DNA of 64,000 nucleotides from Faecalibacterium prausnitzii (GCA_004558805.1 SFDE01000007.1:1-64000), one strand, 5' to 3'. Shown: positions 49,685 through 59,182, counted from the stretch's first letter. Program-made: numbers and translations. Notes: a model not told the origin generated them from the sequence alone.

Positions 49685-50057
49685 GTTGCTTTTCCGTTTT
49701 TTCCTCTGTCCTGCCGTCCCCGCCCTGTATGCAGGCTGCCGCCGCCGGGCCCAAAAAGCCAGAAGTTTACAAATTTATTGCAACTTTCGTTGTTTTTCTC
49801 TGATGCATCCCAGTTTTCTATGCAAAACGTTGAAGTATACAAGTTGCACAGTTTTTCATTCAAAGTTTATTCATTTCAGCAATGACGTCAAATCCAAGGA
49901 AAAAAGCAGAGCAATATTTGTTTGTTTTTGTTGGTCATTGCCGTAATTTATATCTTTCTTTTTTGTCTGCCTTTTGTTGTCATATTTGTATACAACGGGG
50001 CTGTGCAGAATCCCCCGTTCCACGTTTGATGTTTTCTGTATCAGGAGGAGAACAAAA
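49685..50057 (+). promoter_or_regulatory. AT-rich upstream region of the pectin ABC operon
   Basis: No gene is seen. The stretch is AT-rich, with a perfect TTGTATACAA palindrome at 49987-49996, about 60 bases before the binding-protein start. I could not identify a well-spaced -35/-10 pair with confidence. Confidence 0.35.
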
Positions 50058-51437
50058 ATGAGCAAGGCAATTTCCCGTCGCGATTTCATGAAGGTCACCG
50101 GCGCTGTGGGCGCTGCTGGTCTGCTTGCCGCCTGTGGCGGTTCTTCCAACACCGCTTCTTCCACTGCTTCTTCCACTGCTGCTTCTGTGGCTGCCGGTCC
50201 GTCCGATGGTCCCGTGGCTCTGACCATGAGCTGGTGGGGCGGCGATTCCCGTCACGAGGCATACCAGAAGGCTCTGACCGCTTTCTCTGCTGCCCACTCC
50301 AACGTCACCGTGGAGCCCAGCTTTGGCGCATGGTCCGGCTGGGAAGAGAAGATGGCTACCTCCTTTATGGCAGGCACCGCTCAGGACGTGTGCCAGATCA
50401 ACTGGAGCTGGCTGTTCAGCTACTCTGCTGACGGCAGCAAGTTCGTGGATCTGAACACCCTGTCCGATTACATCGACCTGACGCAGTGGGATGCCAGCGC
50501 CATGGACGCCTGCAACGTGGCAAACAGCCAGCAGTGCGTGCCCGTTGCCATGACCGGTCGTATCTTCTACTGGAACATGAACACCTTTAATAAGGCCGGC
50601 ATCACCGAGGTGCCCAAGACCAAGGAAGATCTGTTTGCCGCCGGCAAGGCATTCCAGGAGAAGCTGGGCGACGATTACTATCCCCTCGCCATGTCCGGTT
50701 ACGACCGCATGATCATGCTCGCCTTCTATCTGGAGTCCACCCACGACGGCAAGAACTGGGCTGACCCCACTACCTCTACCCTGAACTACACCAAGGAAGA
50801 GATCATCGAGGGTCTGGACTTCATCAAGAGCCTGGTGGATAACCACGTTGTCATGAACCTCAAGACCTACGCCGGCAAGGCTGGCGACGGCACTGCCTGC
50901 CACCAGACCAACGAGTGGATCACCGGTAAGATCGCCGGCACCTTCGAGTGGGACTCTGCTGCTTCCAAGTACCGTGACGCTCTGGACGACGAGAACAAGC
51001 CCAGCTTCACCATCGGTGAGGAGATCAAGTACGGCAGCGTCAACGGCGGCTTCTCCAAGGTCTCCATGGGTCTGGCTGTCACCAAGAGCAGCCAGCACCC
51101 CGTTGAGGCTGCTCAGCTGATCAACTTCCTGCTGAACGAGAAGGAAGGCGCTGAGATCATGGGCACCCAGTGCGGTCTGCCCGCTTCCAAGGCTGGTCTG
51201 CAGTTTGCTACCGATGCAGGCGTGGTGGACGAGATGGTCGCTGAGGCAAACGGCAAGGTCATGGCATTTACCACCTGCCAGCTGGATCCCCTGTTTGAGG
51301 ACAACAGCCTGAAGGCTACCGGCACCGGCGTATACCAGGAAGTGTTCGACACCATGGACTACGAGAACGTGGGCGGCGCCGACGTTGTTGACATCCTGCT
51401 GGACGGCATGGAAGCTGCCGGCTACACCATCGCCTGA
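50058..51437 (+). CDS. Sugar ABC transporter substrate-binding lipoprotein
   Basis: A 459-residue family 1 extracellular binding protein for oligosaccharides. Signal with ISRRDFMK, a hydrophobic core and lipobox LAAC (about 23-26), then a Ser/Thr/Ala linker. The body shows TMSWWGGDSRHEAYQ, NVTVEPSFGAWSGWEEK and YWNMNTFNKAGI, typical of this family. It is followed by two permeases; the usual ATPase is not encoded here and is probably shared (MsmK type). The downstream GH28/GH105 genes suggest pectic oligosaccharides as substrate. Confidence 0.93.
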   Translation: MSKAISRRDFMKVTGAVGAAGLLAACGGSSNTASSTASSTAASVAAGPSDGPVALTMSWWGGDSRHEAYQKALTAFSAAHSNVTVEPSFGAWSGWEEKMATSFMAGTAQDVCQINWSWLFSYSADGSKFVDLNTLSDYIDLTQWDASAMDACNVANSQQCVPVAMTGRIFYWNMNTFNKAGITEVPKTKEDLFAAGKAFQEKLGDDYYPLAMSGYDRMIMLAFYLESTHDGKNWADPTTSTLNYTKEEIIEGLDFIKSLVDNHVVMNLKTYAGKAGDGTACHQTNEWITGKIAGTFEWDSAASKYRDALDDENKPSFTIGEEIKYGSVNGGFSKVSMGLAVTKSSQHPVEAAQLINFLLNEKEGAEIMGTQCGLPASKAGLQFATDAGVVDEMVAEANGKVMAFTTCQLDPLFEDNSLKATGTGVYQEVFDTMDYENVGGADVVDILLDGMEAAGYTIA

Positions 51438-51481
51438 GTTTCCCGCACCTGACTGGGAGCAGGCAGGACGATACAGGACCA

Positions 51482-51518
51482 GGGGGCAGCGGCTGCCCGT
51501 ACGGCTGCTGCCCTTTTT
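51482..51518 (+). terminator. Intra-operon attenuator after the binding-protein gene
   Basis: Imperfect stem GGGGCAGCGGC / GGCTGCTGCCC followed by five T. It fits higher expression of the binding protein than of the permeases. Confidence 0.6.
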
Positions 51519-51610
51519 CTGTAAAAAATGTTATGCGTCCGTGAAAAAAGCGTGACCGGTCCGTGTCCTGTCCCCCTGCTCCGGATATCCCAAAAAAGGA
51601 GGATTCCCAG

Positions 51611-52540
51611 ATGAAAAAAGCTACCGCGCCTTCTGCTGTGCGTACCCCTTTCCAGAAGTGGCTGGATAAATACCAGGGCATTCTGTACCTGATCCCCTGG
51701 ATCATCGGTTTCGTGGTCTTTAAAGCGATCCCCTTCGGTCAGTCGCTTTACTACAGCTTCACCGATATGAACTTCTTCAACTCCACCATCAACTGGGTGG
51801 GTCTGCAGAACTACATCACCGCCTTTACCACCCCCAAGATCACCAAGGCACTGATCATCACCTTCAAGTACGCCTTTATCACCGTGCCCCTGAAGCTGGT
51901 GTTCGCCCTGTTCATCGCATACATCCTGAACTTCAAGATCGCATGCGTCAACATTTTCCGCACCGTTTACTACATCCCTTCCATCCTGGGCGGCTCTGTG
52001 GCAATCGCCGTGCTGTGGAAGGCTGTGTTCCGTGACGAAGGTCTGCTGAACACCCTGATCCACATGATCACCTTTGGTCACTTCAACGGACCCTCCTGGC
52101 TGTCCGAATCCGGCTGCGCCCTGTGGGTCATCTGCCTGCTGCGTGTGTGGCAGTTTGGTTCCGCCATGGTGCTGTTCCTTGCCGCCCTCAAGGGCGTGCC
52201 CGCCGACCTGTACGAGGCAGCCACCATCGACGGCGCCGGTAAGTGGAAGCAGTTCTTCTCCATCACCGTGCCCATGATCACCCCCATTATCTTCTACAAC
52301 CTGGTCACTCAGATCTGCCAGGCATTCCAGGAGTTCAATGGACCCTACATCATCACCAACGGTGGTCCCCGCGGCGCAACTACCCTGATCTCTCTGCTGG
52401 TCTACCAGAACGCCTTTAAGGAGTACAAGATGGGCATGGCATCCGCCCTTGCATGGATCATGTTCATCATCGTGTGCATCCTCACCATCATTGCGTTCAC
52501 CAGCCAGAAGAAGTGGGTCCACTACTCGGACGAAAGGTAA
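51611..52540 (+). CDS. Sugar ABC transporter permease 1
   Basis: A 309-residue MalF-type permease with six helices. The EAA loop reads YEAATIDGAGKWKQFFSITVPMITP (about 205-230), the contact site for the ATPase. The start at 51611 follows AAAGGAGG; the upstream frame is rejected. It is 12 bases before the second permease. Confidence 0.93.
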   Translation: MKKATAPSAVRTPFQKWLDKYQGILYLIPWIIGFVVFKAIPFGQSLYYSFTDMNFFNSTINWVGLQNYITAFTTPKITKALIITFKYAFITVPLKLVFALFIAYILNFKIACVNIFRTVYYIPSILGGSVAIAVLWKAVFRDEGLLNTLIHMITFGHFNGPSWLSESGCALWVICLLRVWQFGSAMVLFLAALKGVPADLYEAATIDGAGKWKQFFSITVPMITPIIFYNLVTQICQAFQEFNGPYIITNGGPRGATTLISLLVYQNAFKEYKMGMASALAWIMFIIVCILTIIAFTSQKKWVHYSDER

Positions 52541-52551
52541 GGTGAAACAGT

Positions 52552-53409
52552 ATGGGAATGAAAACTGCAAATAAGGTCGCGACCTTTTTCAAGTACTTCG
52601 TACTGATCCTTGTGGGTCTTATCATGATCTATCCCCTGCTGTGGATGATCAGTGCCACCTTTAAGGACAACAGCGAGATCTTCTCCGGCATCAGCCTGTG
52701 GATCAAGCACCCCACTCTGGACGGCTACCGCAGTGCGCTGGATAACTTTGGCGGCTCCATCAACATCCTGCAGGCTATGCTGAACACCTACTCCTACGTT
52801 CTGCCCAAGGTGTTCTTTACCGTCCTGTCCTCCTGCATCGCAGCCTACGGCTTTGGTCGCTTTGACTTCCCCGGCCGCAAGCTGCTGTTCAGCATCATGC
52901 TTGCCACCCTGTTCCTGCCCCAGGTGGTGCTGAACGTGCCTCAGTTCCTGCTGTACAACAAGTTCGGCTGGGTGGACAGCCCCTTCTATCTGGCGATCTG
53001 GGTCCATTGCGCCTTTGCTACCGAGACCTACTTCGTCTACCAGCTGGTGCAGTTCATGCGCAACGTTCCCCGGGATCTGGACGAGGCTGCCGCCATCGAC
53101 GGCTGCAACTCCTTCCAGACCCTGTACAAGGTCATCGTGCCCATGCTGGCACCTGCTCTGGTGTCCTGCGCCCTGTTCCAGTTCATGTGGAGCTGCAACG
53201 ACTTTATGGGTCCCCTGCTGTACGTCAGCAGCCCCGGCAAGTACCCCATGTCCATCTTTGTCAAGCTGTCCATGGATGGCGATACCGGCTTTAACTGGAA
53301 CCGCATCCTTGCTCTGTCCCTGATCTCTATCCTGCCGCAGCTGATCGTCTTCTTCTGTGCACAGGATCAGTTCGTTGAAGGTATCTCTGCCGGTGCCGTC
53401 AAGGGCTAA
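52552..53409 (+). CDS. Sugar ABC transporter permease 2
   Basis: A 285-residue MalG-type permease with six helices and EAA loop DEAAAIDGCNSFQTLYKVIVP. It forms the heterodimeric pore with permease 1 and ends the transporter operon, followed by a terminator. Confidence 0.93.
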   Translation: MGMKTANKVATFFKYFVLILVGLIMIYPLLWMISATFKDNSEIFSGISLWIKHPTLDGYRSALDNFGGSINILQAMLNTYSYVLPKVFFTVLSSCIAAYGFGRFDFPGRKLLFSIMLATLFLPQVVLNVPQFLLYNKFGWVDSPFYLAIWVHCAFATETYFVYQLVQFMRNVPRDLDEAAAIDGCNSFQTLYKVIVPMLAPALVSCALFQFMWSCNDFMGPLLYVSSPGKYPMSIFVKLSMDGDTGFNWNRILALSLISILPQLIVFFCAQDQFVEGISAGAVKG

Positions 53410-53448
53410 GCCCCCGGCGCATTGCGCAAAGAACTCCTGATACAGACA

Positions 53449-53492
53449 AACACCCCCTGTGCCATTCCCGTATGGCGCAGAGGGTGTTTTTT
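53449..53492. terminator. Bidirectional terminator between permease and AraC genes
   Basis: Stem AACACCCCCTGTGCCAT / ATGGCGCAGAGGGTGTT with TTTTTT. Confidence 0.8.
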
Positions 53493-53519
53493 GTACTGTA
53501 TCTGCCTGGGTCAGCCGGC

Positions 53520-54338
53520 TTATTTCCGGTGTCCTTTCCGGTACTGCAGCGGACCCATGCCCATGACCTCCCGGAACACCCGTCGGAAATGAGCGGCGCT
53601 GGCAAAACCGGTCTGCTCCGCCACGTCGTTGATGGACAGGTCGGTGGTCTCCAGCAGCTTCTGTGCCGCCTCGATGCGGCGGTTGTTGATGTAGTCCACG
53701 ATGGACTGCCCCGTCACCCGCTTGAACAGTCGGCTCAGGTAGTAAGGGGAAAGATAGAACCGTGCTGCCACCTCGCTGAGAGAAAACTTCTGGCGATAGT
53801 CGGCGGCAAGGTAGGCGCAGATCTTTTCCACCGTCTCGTTCCGGGGTCGTGCTCCGGCGGTGCTCTCGGCAAGACACTCCTGCTCCACATAGTGGAGCAC
53901 CAGCATCAGGTACAGCGCACCGGGGTAGTCCGGCTCCTCCATGGCAGCCCCCATCATCTCCAGCAGGGTGCGGATGCGGTTGGTCCACTGGACCGAGCCG
54001 TAGAGCGCCGTCACCTGCCCCGGCGCAAAGAGCCGGGCAAAGTCCCGCTGGGTGACGCTGCGCATCTCCTGCAGTACGCCAAGGGGAAAACGGCAGCCCA
54101 CCAGCTCCGGCACAGCGTATCCCGCCTGCACAAAGCGTCCCCCGCCGGCGCCCACCAGCAAAGCACTGCCGGGGTTCACCAGCAGGCTCTGGTCTCCCGA
54201 TTCCAGCTGACAGCTGCCTCCGGATACCAGCAGCAGATAGCAGGTATCCTCCTCCGGCGGCAGCAGCAGCTCCCCGCTGTGGAGGCGCAGAGTTGCCGCC
54301 GCCACTCCTGCCCCGGGCTTTTCCCGTTCTGCCTTCAT
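53520..54338 (-). CDS. AraC-family transcriptional regulator
   Basis: A 272-residue regulator: N-terminal cupin-like sensor domain (about 15-155; LRLHSGELLLPP, NPGSALLVG) and a C-terminal pair of helix-turn-helices (175-270; KFSLSEVAARFYLSPYYLSRLFKRVTG and INDVAEQTGFASAAHFRRVFREVMG). It is divergent to the GH28 gene across 124 bases and is the likely activator of the pectin operons. Its inducer should be a pectin breakdown product. Confidence 0.9.
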   Translation of the reverse strand: MKAEREKPGAGVAAATLRLHSGELLLPPEEDTCYLLLVSGGSCQLESGDQSLLVNPGSALLVGAGGGRFVQAGYAVPELVGCRFPLGVLQEMRSVTQRDFARLFAPGQVTALYGSVQWTNRIRTLLEMMGAAMEEPDYPGALYLMLVLHYVEQECLAESTAGARPRNETVEKICAYLAADYRQKFSLSEVAARFYLSPYYLSRLFKRVTGQSIVDYINNRRIEAAQKLLETTDLSINDVAEQTGFASAAHFRRVFREVMGMGPLQYRKGHRK

Positions 54339-54462
54339 TGTTCTCTCCCCCTTTTGTTTTCCCGCCGGGACCCTGTCCTCTGTGGGCGGTCTCTCTGTTT
54401 ATTGTATCATAACACGCCCGCTTCCTGCGGGCAAGTCCAACCATTTGTCAGGAGGTTCGATC

Positions 54463-56019
54463 ATGAATCTGTCCCTTATCCGCTCCATGACCCGCAGCGC
54501 CGTTTTCGAGCTGGAAAACGGTCTGTGCTATCGTCCGGCACATCCCTTTACCGTGACCCTTGATGGCGTCACCGTCTACGAGAGCTGCAACACCAATGTG
54601 TTTTCCCTGTTCTCCCTGCTGCCCGACACCACCTACACCCTAGGGGTGCAGGCTGAGGGGGAGACCCTGAGCCTTACCTTCACCACCGAGGCGGAGACCT
54701 TTTTTGTGGACGCCTCCCGGTACGGTCTGGTGGCAGACGGCACCACCGACAACACGGTGCGGCTGCAGGCGGCGCTGTCCACCTGCCCCAAGGGCGGCAC
54801 GGTCTATGTGCCTGCCGGACGGTACCGCACTGCCAGCCTGTTCATGAAGAGCTGCACTACCCTGTATCTGGAAAAAGGTGCCGTGCTGCTGGGAGACAAC
54901 GACCGCACCCATTACCCCATCCTGCCCGGGGTGCTGCCCTGCCAGAATGAGGTGGACGAGTACTATCTCACCGGCTGGGAGGGCAACCCCCTGGACAGCT
55001 TTGCGGGACTGCTGAACATCACCCAGGTCCATGACGTGGTGGTCACCGGCGAGGGCACTCTGGACTGCGACGCCCAGAACGGCGACTGGTGGGTCAACCC
55101 CAAGGTCAAGCGCATTGCATGGCGTCCCCGGGCGGTGGCAGCAGTGGACAGCGAGAACGTCTGCCTCCACGGCATCACGGTGCAGAACAGCTACTCCTGG
55201 ACCATCCACCCCATCTTTGTGAAGCATCTGGACCTGCTGAACTTCAACATCAACAACCCCTACAACGCCCCCAACACCGACGGCATCGACCCGGAGAGCT
55301 GCCAGTACACCCGCATCATCGGGGTCAACATCCACGTGGGCGACGACTGCATCGCCATGAAGGCAAGCAAGGTATTTCTGGGCATGAAGCTGAAAAAGAG
55401 CTGTGAGCACACGGTGATCCGCAACTGCCTGCTGGACAAGGGACACGGCGGCATTGTCATCGGCAGCGAGATGAGCGGCGGCGTCAAGGACATGGTGGTG
55501 ACCCAGTGCCTCATGGACCACACCGACCGGGGCTTGCGGGTCAAGACCCGCCGGGGTCGCGGCAACACCGCCGTCATTGACGGGCTGGTGTTCCGCAACG
55601 TGGAGATGCGGGGGGTCAAGGCACCCTTCGTCATCAATATGTTCTACTTCTGCGACCCGGACGGTCACGGTCCCTACGTCCAGTGCCGGGAGGCTCTGCC
55701 GGTGGACCAGTACACCCCCAAGCTGGGCAGCCTGACCATGGAGGACATCGTTGCCACCGACGCCCAGTTTGCCGGCTGCTACTTTGACGGTCTGCCGGAG
55801 CAGCCCATCGAGAAGGTGACCATGAAGAACGTCACCATCACCTTTGACCCCGACGCCAAGGAAGGGCAGGCGGCTATGGCAGACAACCGCCCGCTGGTGA
55901 AAAAGCTTGCCCTCTACGCCGAAAACGTGAAGGAGATCGTCCTCCACAACGTAAAGATCGAAGGCTACGAGGGCGAGCGGCTGCACTTTGCAAACGTAGG
56001 ACATTTTGAGGAGGACTGA
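54463..56019 (+). CDS. GH28-family polygalacturonase-like glycosidase (cytosolic)
   Basis: A 518-residue enzyme with a right-handed beta-helix. An N-terminal fibronectin III-like region (about 20-85, ending TFTTEAETFFVD) precedes the GH28 part with the catalytic motifs NTDGID, GDDCIAMK, GHGGIVIGSE and RVKTRRGRG. There is no signal peptide, so it should act in the cytoplasm on imported oligogalacturonides or rhamnogalacturonans, as an exo-acting enzyme. The start at 54463 follows GGAGGTTCGATC. It is 4 bases from the GH105 gene. Confidence 0.92.
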   Translation: MNLSLIRSMTRSAVFELENGLCYRPAHPFTVTLDGVTVYESCNTNVFSLFSLLPDTTYTLGVQAEGETLSLTFTTEAETFFVDASRYGLVADGTTDNTVRLQAALSTCPKGGTVYVPAGRYRTASLFMKSCTTLYLEKGAVLLGDNDRTHYPILPGVLPCQNEVDEYYLTGWEGNPLDSFAGLLNITQVHDVVVTGEGTLDCDAQNGDWWVNPKVKRIAWRPRAVAAVDSENVCLHGITVQNSYSWTIHPIFVKHLDLLNFNINNPYNAPNTDGIDPESCQYTRIIGVNIHVGDDCIAMKASKVFLGMKLKKSCEHTVIRNCLLDKGHGGIVIGSEMSGGVKDMVVTQCLMDHTDRGLRVKTRRGRGNTAVIDGLVFRNVEMRGVKAPFVINMFYFCDPDGHGPYVQCREALPVDQYTPKLGSLTMEDIVATDAQFAGCYFDGLPEQPIEKVTMKNVTITFDPDAKEGQAAMADNRPLVKKLALYAENVKEIVLHNVKIEGYEGERLHFANVGHFEED

Positions 56020-56023
56020 CACC

Positions 56024-57169
56024 ATGACACACGCAGAGATCCTGTCCATGCTGGGCGATTACGTGGACTACCTGATCGCCAACTCCAGCGCCGAAGCACC
56101 CATGTGGAACATCGAGAAGGTCCGCAGCGGCAAGCCCAATAAGTGGAACTACATCGACGGCTGCATGATCACCGCCACCCTGAGCCTGTACAAGACCACC
56201 GGGGACAAAAAGTATCTGGACTTTTCCAAAAAGTTTCTGGACTACTTTGTGCAGGAGGACGGCTCCATCAAGACCTACGACCCCAAGGAGTACAATCTGG
56301 ACAACATCAATCAGGGCAAGAACCTGTTTGTTCTCTACGACATCTTTGGGGACGAAAAGTACCGCCGTGCCATGGACACCATCCGCAGCCAGCTGCTGAC
56401 CCAGCCCCGCACCAAAGAAGGCAACTTCTGGCACAAGGACATCTACCCCTGGCAGGTATGGCTGGACGGCACCTACATGGCACAGCCCTTCTACATGGAG
56501 TACGAGACCCGCTACAACAAGATGCAGGGCTGCATCGACAGCTACAAGCAGTTCATGAACATCCAAAAGCATATGCGGGACGAAAAGACCGGTCTGTACT
56601 ACCACGGCTACGACGAGAGCCGCCAGATGTACTGGGCAGACCCGGTCACCGGCTGCAGCCCCAACTTCTGGCTCCGTGCCATGGGCTGGTTCATGGTGGC
56701 AATGGTGGACGTGCTGGAGCGGATGGACGAGCAGCTGTACAACGAGTACCGGGGCATCATGGCGATGTTCAAACAGACCATCGAGGACGTGCACAAGTTC
56801 CAGGACGAGGACACCGGTATGTTCTGGCAGGTCATGGACCACCCCGGCGTGGAGGGCAACTATCTGGAGACCAGCGGCACCGCCCTGTTTGCCTACGCCG
56901 TGCTGAAGGGGGTCCGGCTGGGCTACCTGCCCCAGCGGATGGCTGCATGGGCAGAAGAGGCATTCTACGGCACCTGCGATAAGTACCTGTCCCGGAACCC
57001 CGACGGCAGCCTGCAGCTGGACGGCATCTGCCTTGTGGCAGGTCTGGGCGGCAAGGACCACCGGGACGGCTCCCTTGCCTACTACTTCAGCGAGCCGGTG
57101 GTCTGCAACGACGCCAAGGGCGTAGGTCCCCTTGTGCTTGCCTACACCGAAATGATCGCCCGGAAGTAA
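56024..57169 (+). CDS. GH105 unsaturated rhamnogalacturonyl/glucuronyl hydrolase
   Basis: A 381-residue (alpha/alpha)6-barrel enzyme that removes unsaturated galacturonate from lyase-generated pectin oligosaccharides. Family features: WNYIDGCMITATLSLY, IYPWQVWLDGTYMAQPFYMEY (the catalytic aspartate is in the WLDG motif), WADPVTGCSPNFWLRAMGW and NYLETSGTALFAYAVLKG. No signal peptide, so it is cytosolic. It sits 4 bases after GH28 in one transcript, confirming a pectin role. Confidence 0.94.
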   Translation: MTHAEILSMLGDYVDYLIANSSAEAPMWNIEKVRSGKPNKWNYIDGCMITATLSLYKTTGDKKYLDFSKKFLDYFVQEDGSIKTYDPKEYNLDNINQGKNLFVLYDIFGDEKYRRAMDTIRSQLLTQPRTKEGNFWHKDIYPWQVWLDGTYMAQPFYMEYETRYNKMQGCIDSYKQFMNIQKHMRDEKTGLYYHGYDESRQMYWADPVTGCSPNFWLRAMGWFMVAMVDVLERMDEQLYNEYRGIMAMFKQTIEDVHKFQDEDTGMFWQVMDHPGVEGNYLETSGTALFAYAVLKGVRLGYLPQRMAAWAEEAFYGTCDKYLSRNPDGSLQLDGICLVAGLGGKDHRDGSLAYYFSEPVVCNDAKGVGPLVLAYTEMIARK

Positions 57170-57184
57170 CCGGAACATCCCACA

Positions 57185-57224
57185 CCCCCTGCAGCGGCAC
57201 CCAACTGCTGCAGGGGGCTTTTTT
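57185..57224 (+). terminator. Terminator of the GH28-GH105 operon
   Basis: Stem CCCCCTGCAG / CTGCAGGGGG followed by CTTTTTT, 16 bases past the GH105 stop codon. Confidence 0.8.
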
Positions 57225-57300
57225 GCAGGACGACTTTCGTCATTTTCGACAAGAGCCAGGGACCCGTCTTAGAGTTTTTTCCAAAGTTTTTCGTCCCTTC

Positions 57301-57336
57301 TTGACAGTGCATCGTCAGTATACTAATATATTAGTA
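57301..57336 (+). promoter_or_regulatory. Promoter with overlapping palindromic operator
   Basis: TTGACA, 17 bases, TAATAT; the -10 lies inside a perfect 16-base palindrome TACTAATATATTAGTA (57321-57336). A repressor bound there would block transcription of the esterase fusion gene. Confidence 0.7.
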
Positions 57337-57421
57337 ACAGGATTTCTCGCTTACTGTGAGAAATTTTTGGTCAGTATTTCCGTTCGTATCTTTCTGTAAA
57401 AAGAGAAGAGGAGAAAAGACT

Positions 57422-59059
57422 ATGGAACTGAGCAGACGTGATTTCATGCGCAGCACCGCCGCTTTCGCCGCCGTGGCAAGTGTCCTTGGCACCAGCGGCA
57501 TCGCCTTTGCCGAGGATGCCGACCAGAACTGTCTGGTAAAGGTAGACGGCACCGACCGCAGCGCCCTTGCCAAGCGTTTCAAGGCTGGCAAAGCCGCCGG
57601 TGTGGAGTACTGCGCCTACAATCCCCACCGCTACGACCTCACTCTCAAGGGGGACCTGCCCCTGATCGTTTTCCTCCACGGTGAGGACGGTGTGGGCGTC
57701 AACGGCACCCAGCTCACCGCCAACGACGGCGCCACCTTCTACATCTCCGATGAGATGATCCGGAAGAACCCCACCTACCTGTTTGCACCCCAGTGCCCCG
57801 GCAAGAACTGGACCGACCCGGAGACGGTCGCCGCCCTGAAGGCTGCCATTGACAGCTATGTTTCCTCCCACCGCATCGACCCGGACCGCATCTACATCGA
57901 AGGTATGTCCATGGGCGGCACCGGTGTCTGGAACATGATCCTGTCCTACCCCTACTTCTTTGCCGCCGCCATCCCCATGTGCGGCATGGTGCCTGCCCGG
58001 TGGTACAGCACCCCCGGTGCCTTTGAGGCGATCAAGAACACCCCGGTCTGGGCATATCACTGCAAGGATGACCCGGAAATGCCCGAAGCGGAGACCGCCA
58101 AGGCTGTGCAGGCTCTGAAGGACGCCGGCTGCTCCTGCGTGAAGTACGAGGGCTTTACCGCCGGTTCCATGCCGGAGCCTCACAAGGTGTGGGAGCGGGT
58201 GTACAGCATCGGCACTCCCTACAACTGGATGTTCACCCAGTCCCTTGCCCGCACCCAGCACGGCAAGCTGAACCCCAACATGATGTTCAGCCACTACCCG
58301 GTCAAGTACAACATCACCCGGGTCATGGACTTTGGCATGGACACCCTGTGGGTGCTGGATCTGGGCAAGGAAGCCCTGATCATCGACACCGCCATGGGCG
58401 GCTCCGGCGCTGCCGACCTCTACGCCTACCTGCGTGAGAACGTGCTGACCAACCCTGACGCTGAGCTGGATATCCTGCTGACCCACAAACACGGCGACCA
58501 CATCCTGGGCATCCCCTCCCTGCTGAAGTCCGGCAAGGTCCGCCGCACCTACATCCACCCCGATGACCGGGAGGACCTGCTCACCAGCATGAAGAATTTC
58601 TTCGGGATCACCGCCGAGGATCTGAAGCTGGTGAACATCGTAGACGGAGACACCGTCCGCATCGGCTCTGAGGAGCTGGAAGTGGTGGCTGTGCCCGGAC
58701 ACACCAAGGGCTCTGTGGTGTTCTTCTACAAGGACTATATCTTCACCGGCGATGCCGTTGGCTCCGGCGACCTGTTCATGATGGAAGCTGCCACCGACAC
58801 CTACCTGCCGGGTCTGGAGCACTTTATGGCAGAGGTTCTGCTGCGGGACAAGGGTGTGGACTACGAGCTCCTCACCGGTCACTGGGAGAACCTGAACCCC
58901 TTCAGCGTGGAGTACCTCCGTCATATGCTGATCCTTGTAAAGGGCGTCATCCGCGGCGAAATCCCCATCGGCTACTACACCCGTAAGCCCGGACGCTGGG
59001 CAGGCTATCTGGATGCCAACATCTTCTATCCCTACGCCGTCCTCAGCTACGAGGAATAA
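57422..59059 (+). CDS. Esterase fused to a metallo-beta-lactamase-fold domain, Tat-type signal
   Basis: A 545-residue two-domain protein. Residues 1-30 carry SRRDFM plus a hydrophobic stretch ending AFA, a twin-arginine-type signal. Residues 60-275 form an alpha/beta hydrolase of the PHB-depolymerase/feruloyl-esterase kind: Ser163 in GMSMGG, candidate Asp216/217 and His254. Residues 300-545 form a metallo-beta-lactamase-fold hydrolase with HKHGDH (355-360), the AVPGHTKGS motif and FTGDAVG. An esterase acting on acetylated or feruloylated pectin is plausible from context; the role of the metal domain is unknown. The start at 57422 follows GAAGAGGAG. Confidence 0.85.
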   Translation: MELSRRDFMRSTAAFAAVASVLGTSGIAFAEDADQNCLVKVDGTDRSALAKRFKAGKAAGVEYCAYNPHRYDLTLKGDLPLIVFLHGEDGVGVNGTQLTANDGATFYISDEMIRKNPTYLFAPQCPGKNWTDPETVAALKAAIDSYVSSHRIDPDRIYIEGMSMGGTGVWNMILSYPYFFAAAIPMCGMVPARWYSTPGAFEAIKNTPVWAYHCKDDPEMPEAETAKAVQALKDAGCSCVKYEGFTAGSMPEPHKVWERVYSIGTPYNWMFTQSLARTQHGKLNPNMMFSHYPVKYNITRVMDFGMDTLWVLDLGKEALIIDTAMGGSGAADLYAYLRENVLTNPDAELDILLTHKHGDHILGIPSLLKSGKVRRTYIHPDDREDLLTSMKNFFGITAEDLKLVNIVDGDTVRIGSEELEVVAVPGHTKGSVVFFYKDYIFTGDAVGSGDLFMMEAATDTYLPGLEHFMAEVLLRDKGVDYELLTGHWENLNPFSVEYLRHMLILVKGVIRGEIPIGYYTRKPGRWAGYLDANIFYPYAVLSYEE

Positions 59060-59087
59060 GCCTTTTTTCCTTTCATAAAACAACACA

Positions 59088-59121
59088 GGAGCCGCCCCTG
59101 CCCGGGGCGGCTCCCTTTTTT
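59088..59121. terminator. Terminator after the esterase fusion gene
   Basis: Stem GGAGCCGCCCC / GGGGCGGCTCC with a 5-base loop and six T. Confidence 0.85.
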
Positions 59122-59182
59122 ATAGCGTCAAAAACAATGCACCCACGCCTTTTCCCGCATACCGCCGGGAAAGACCCAGCCC

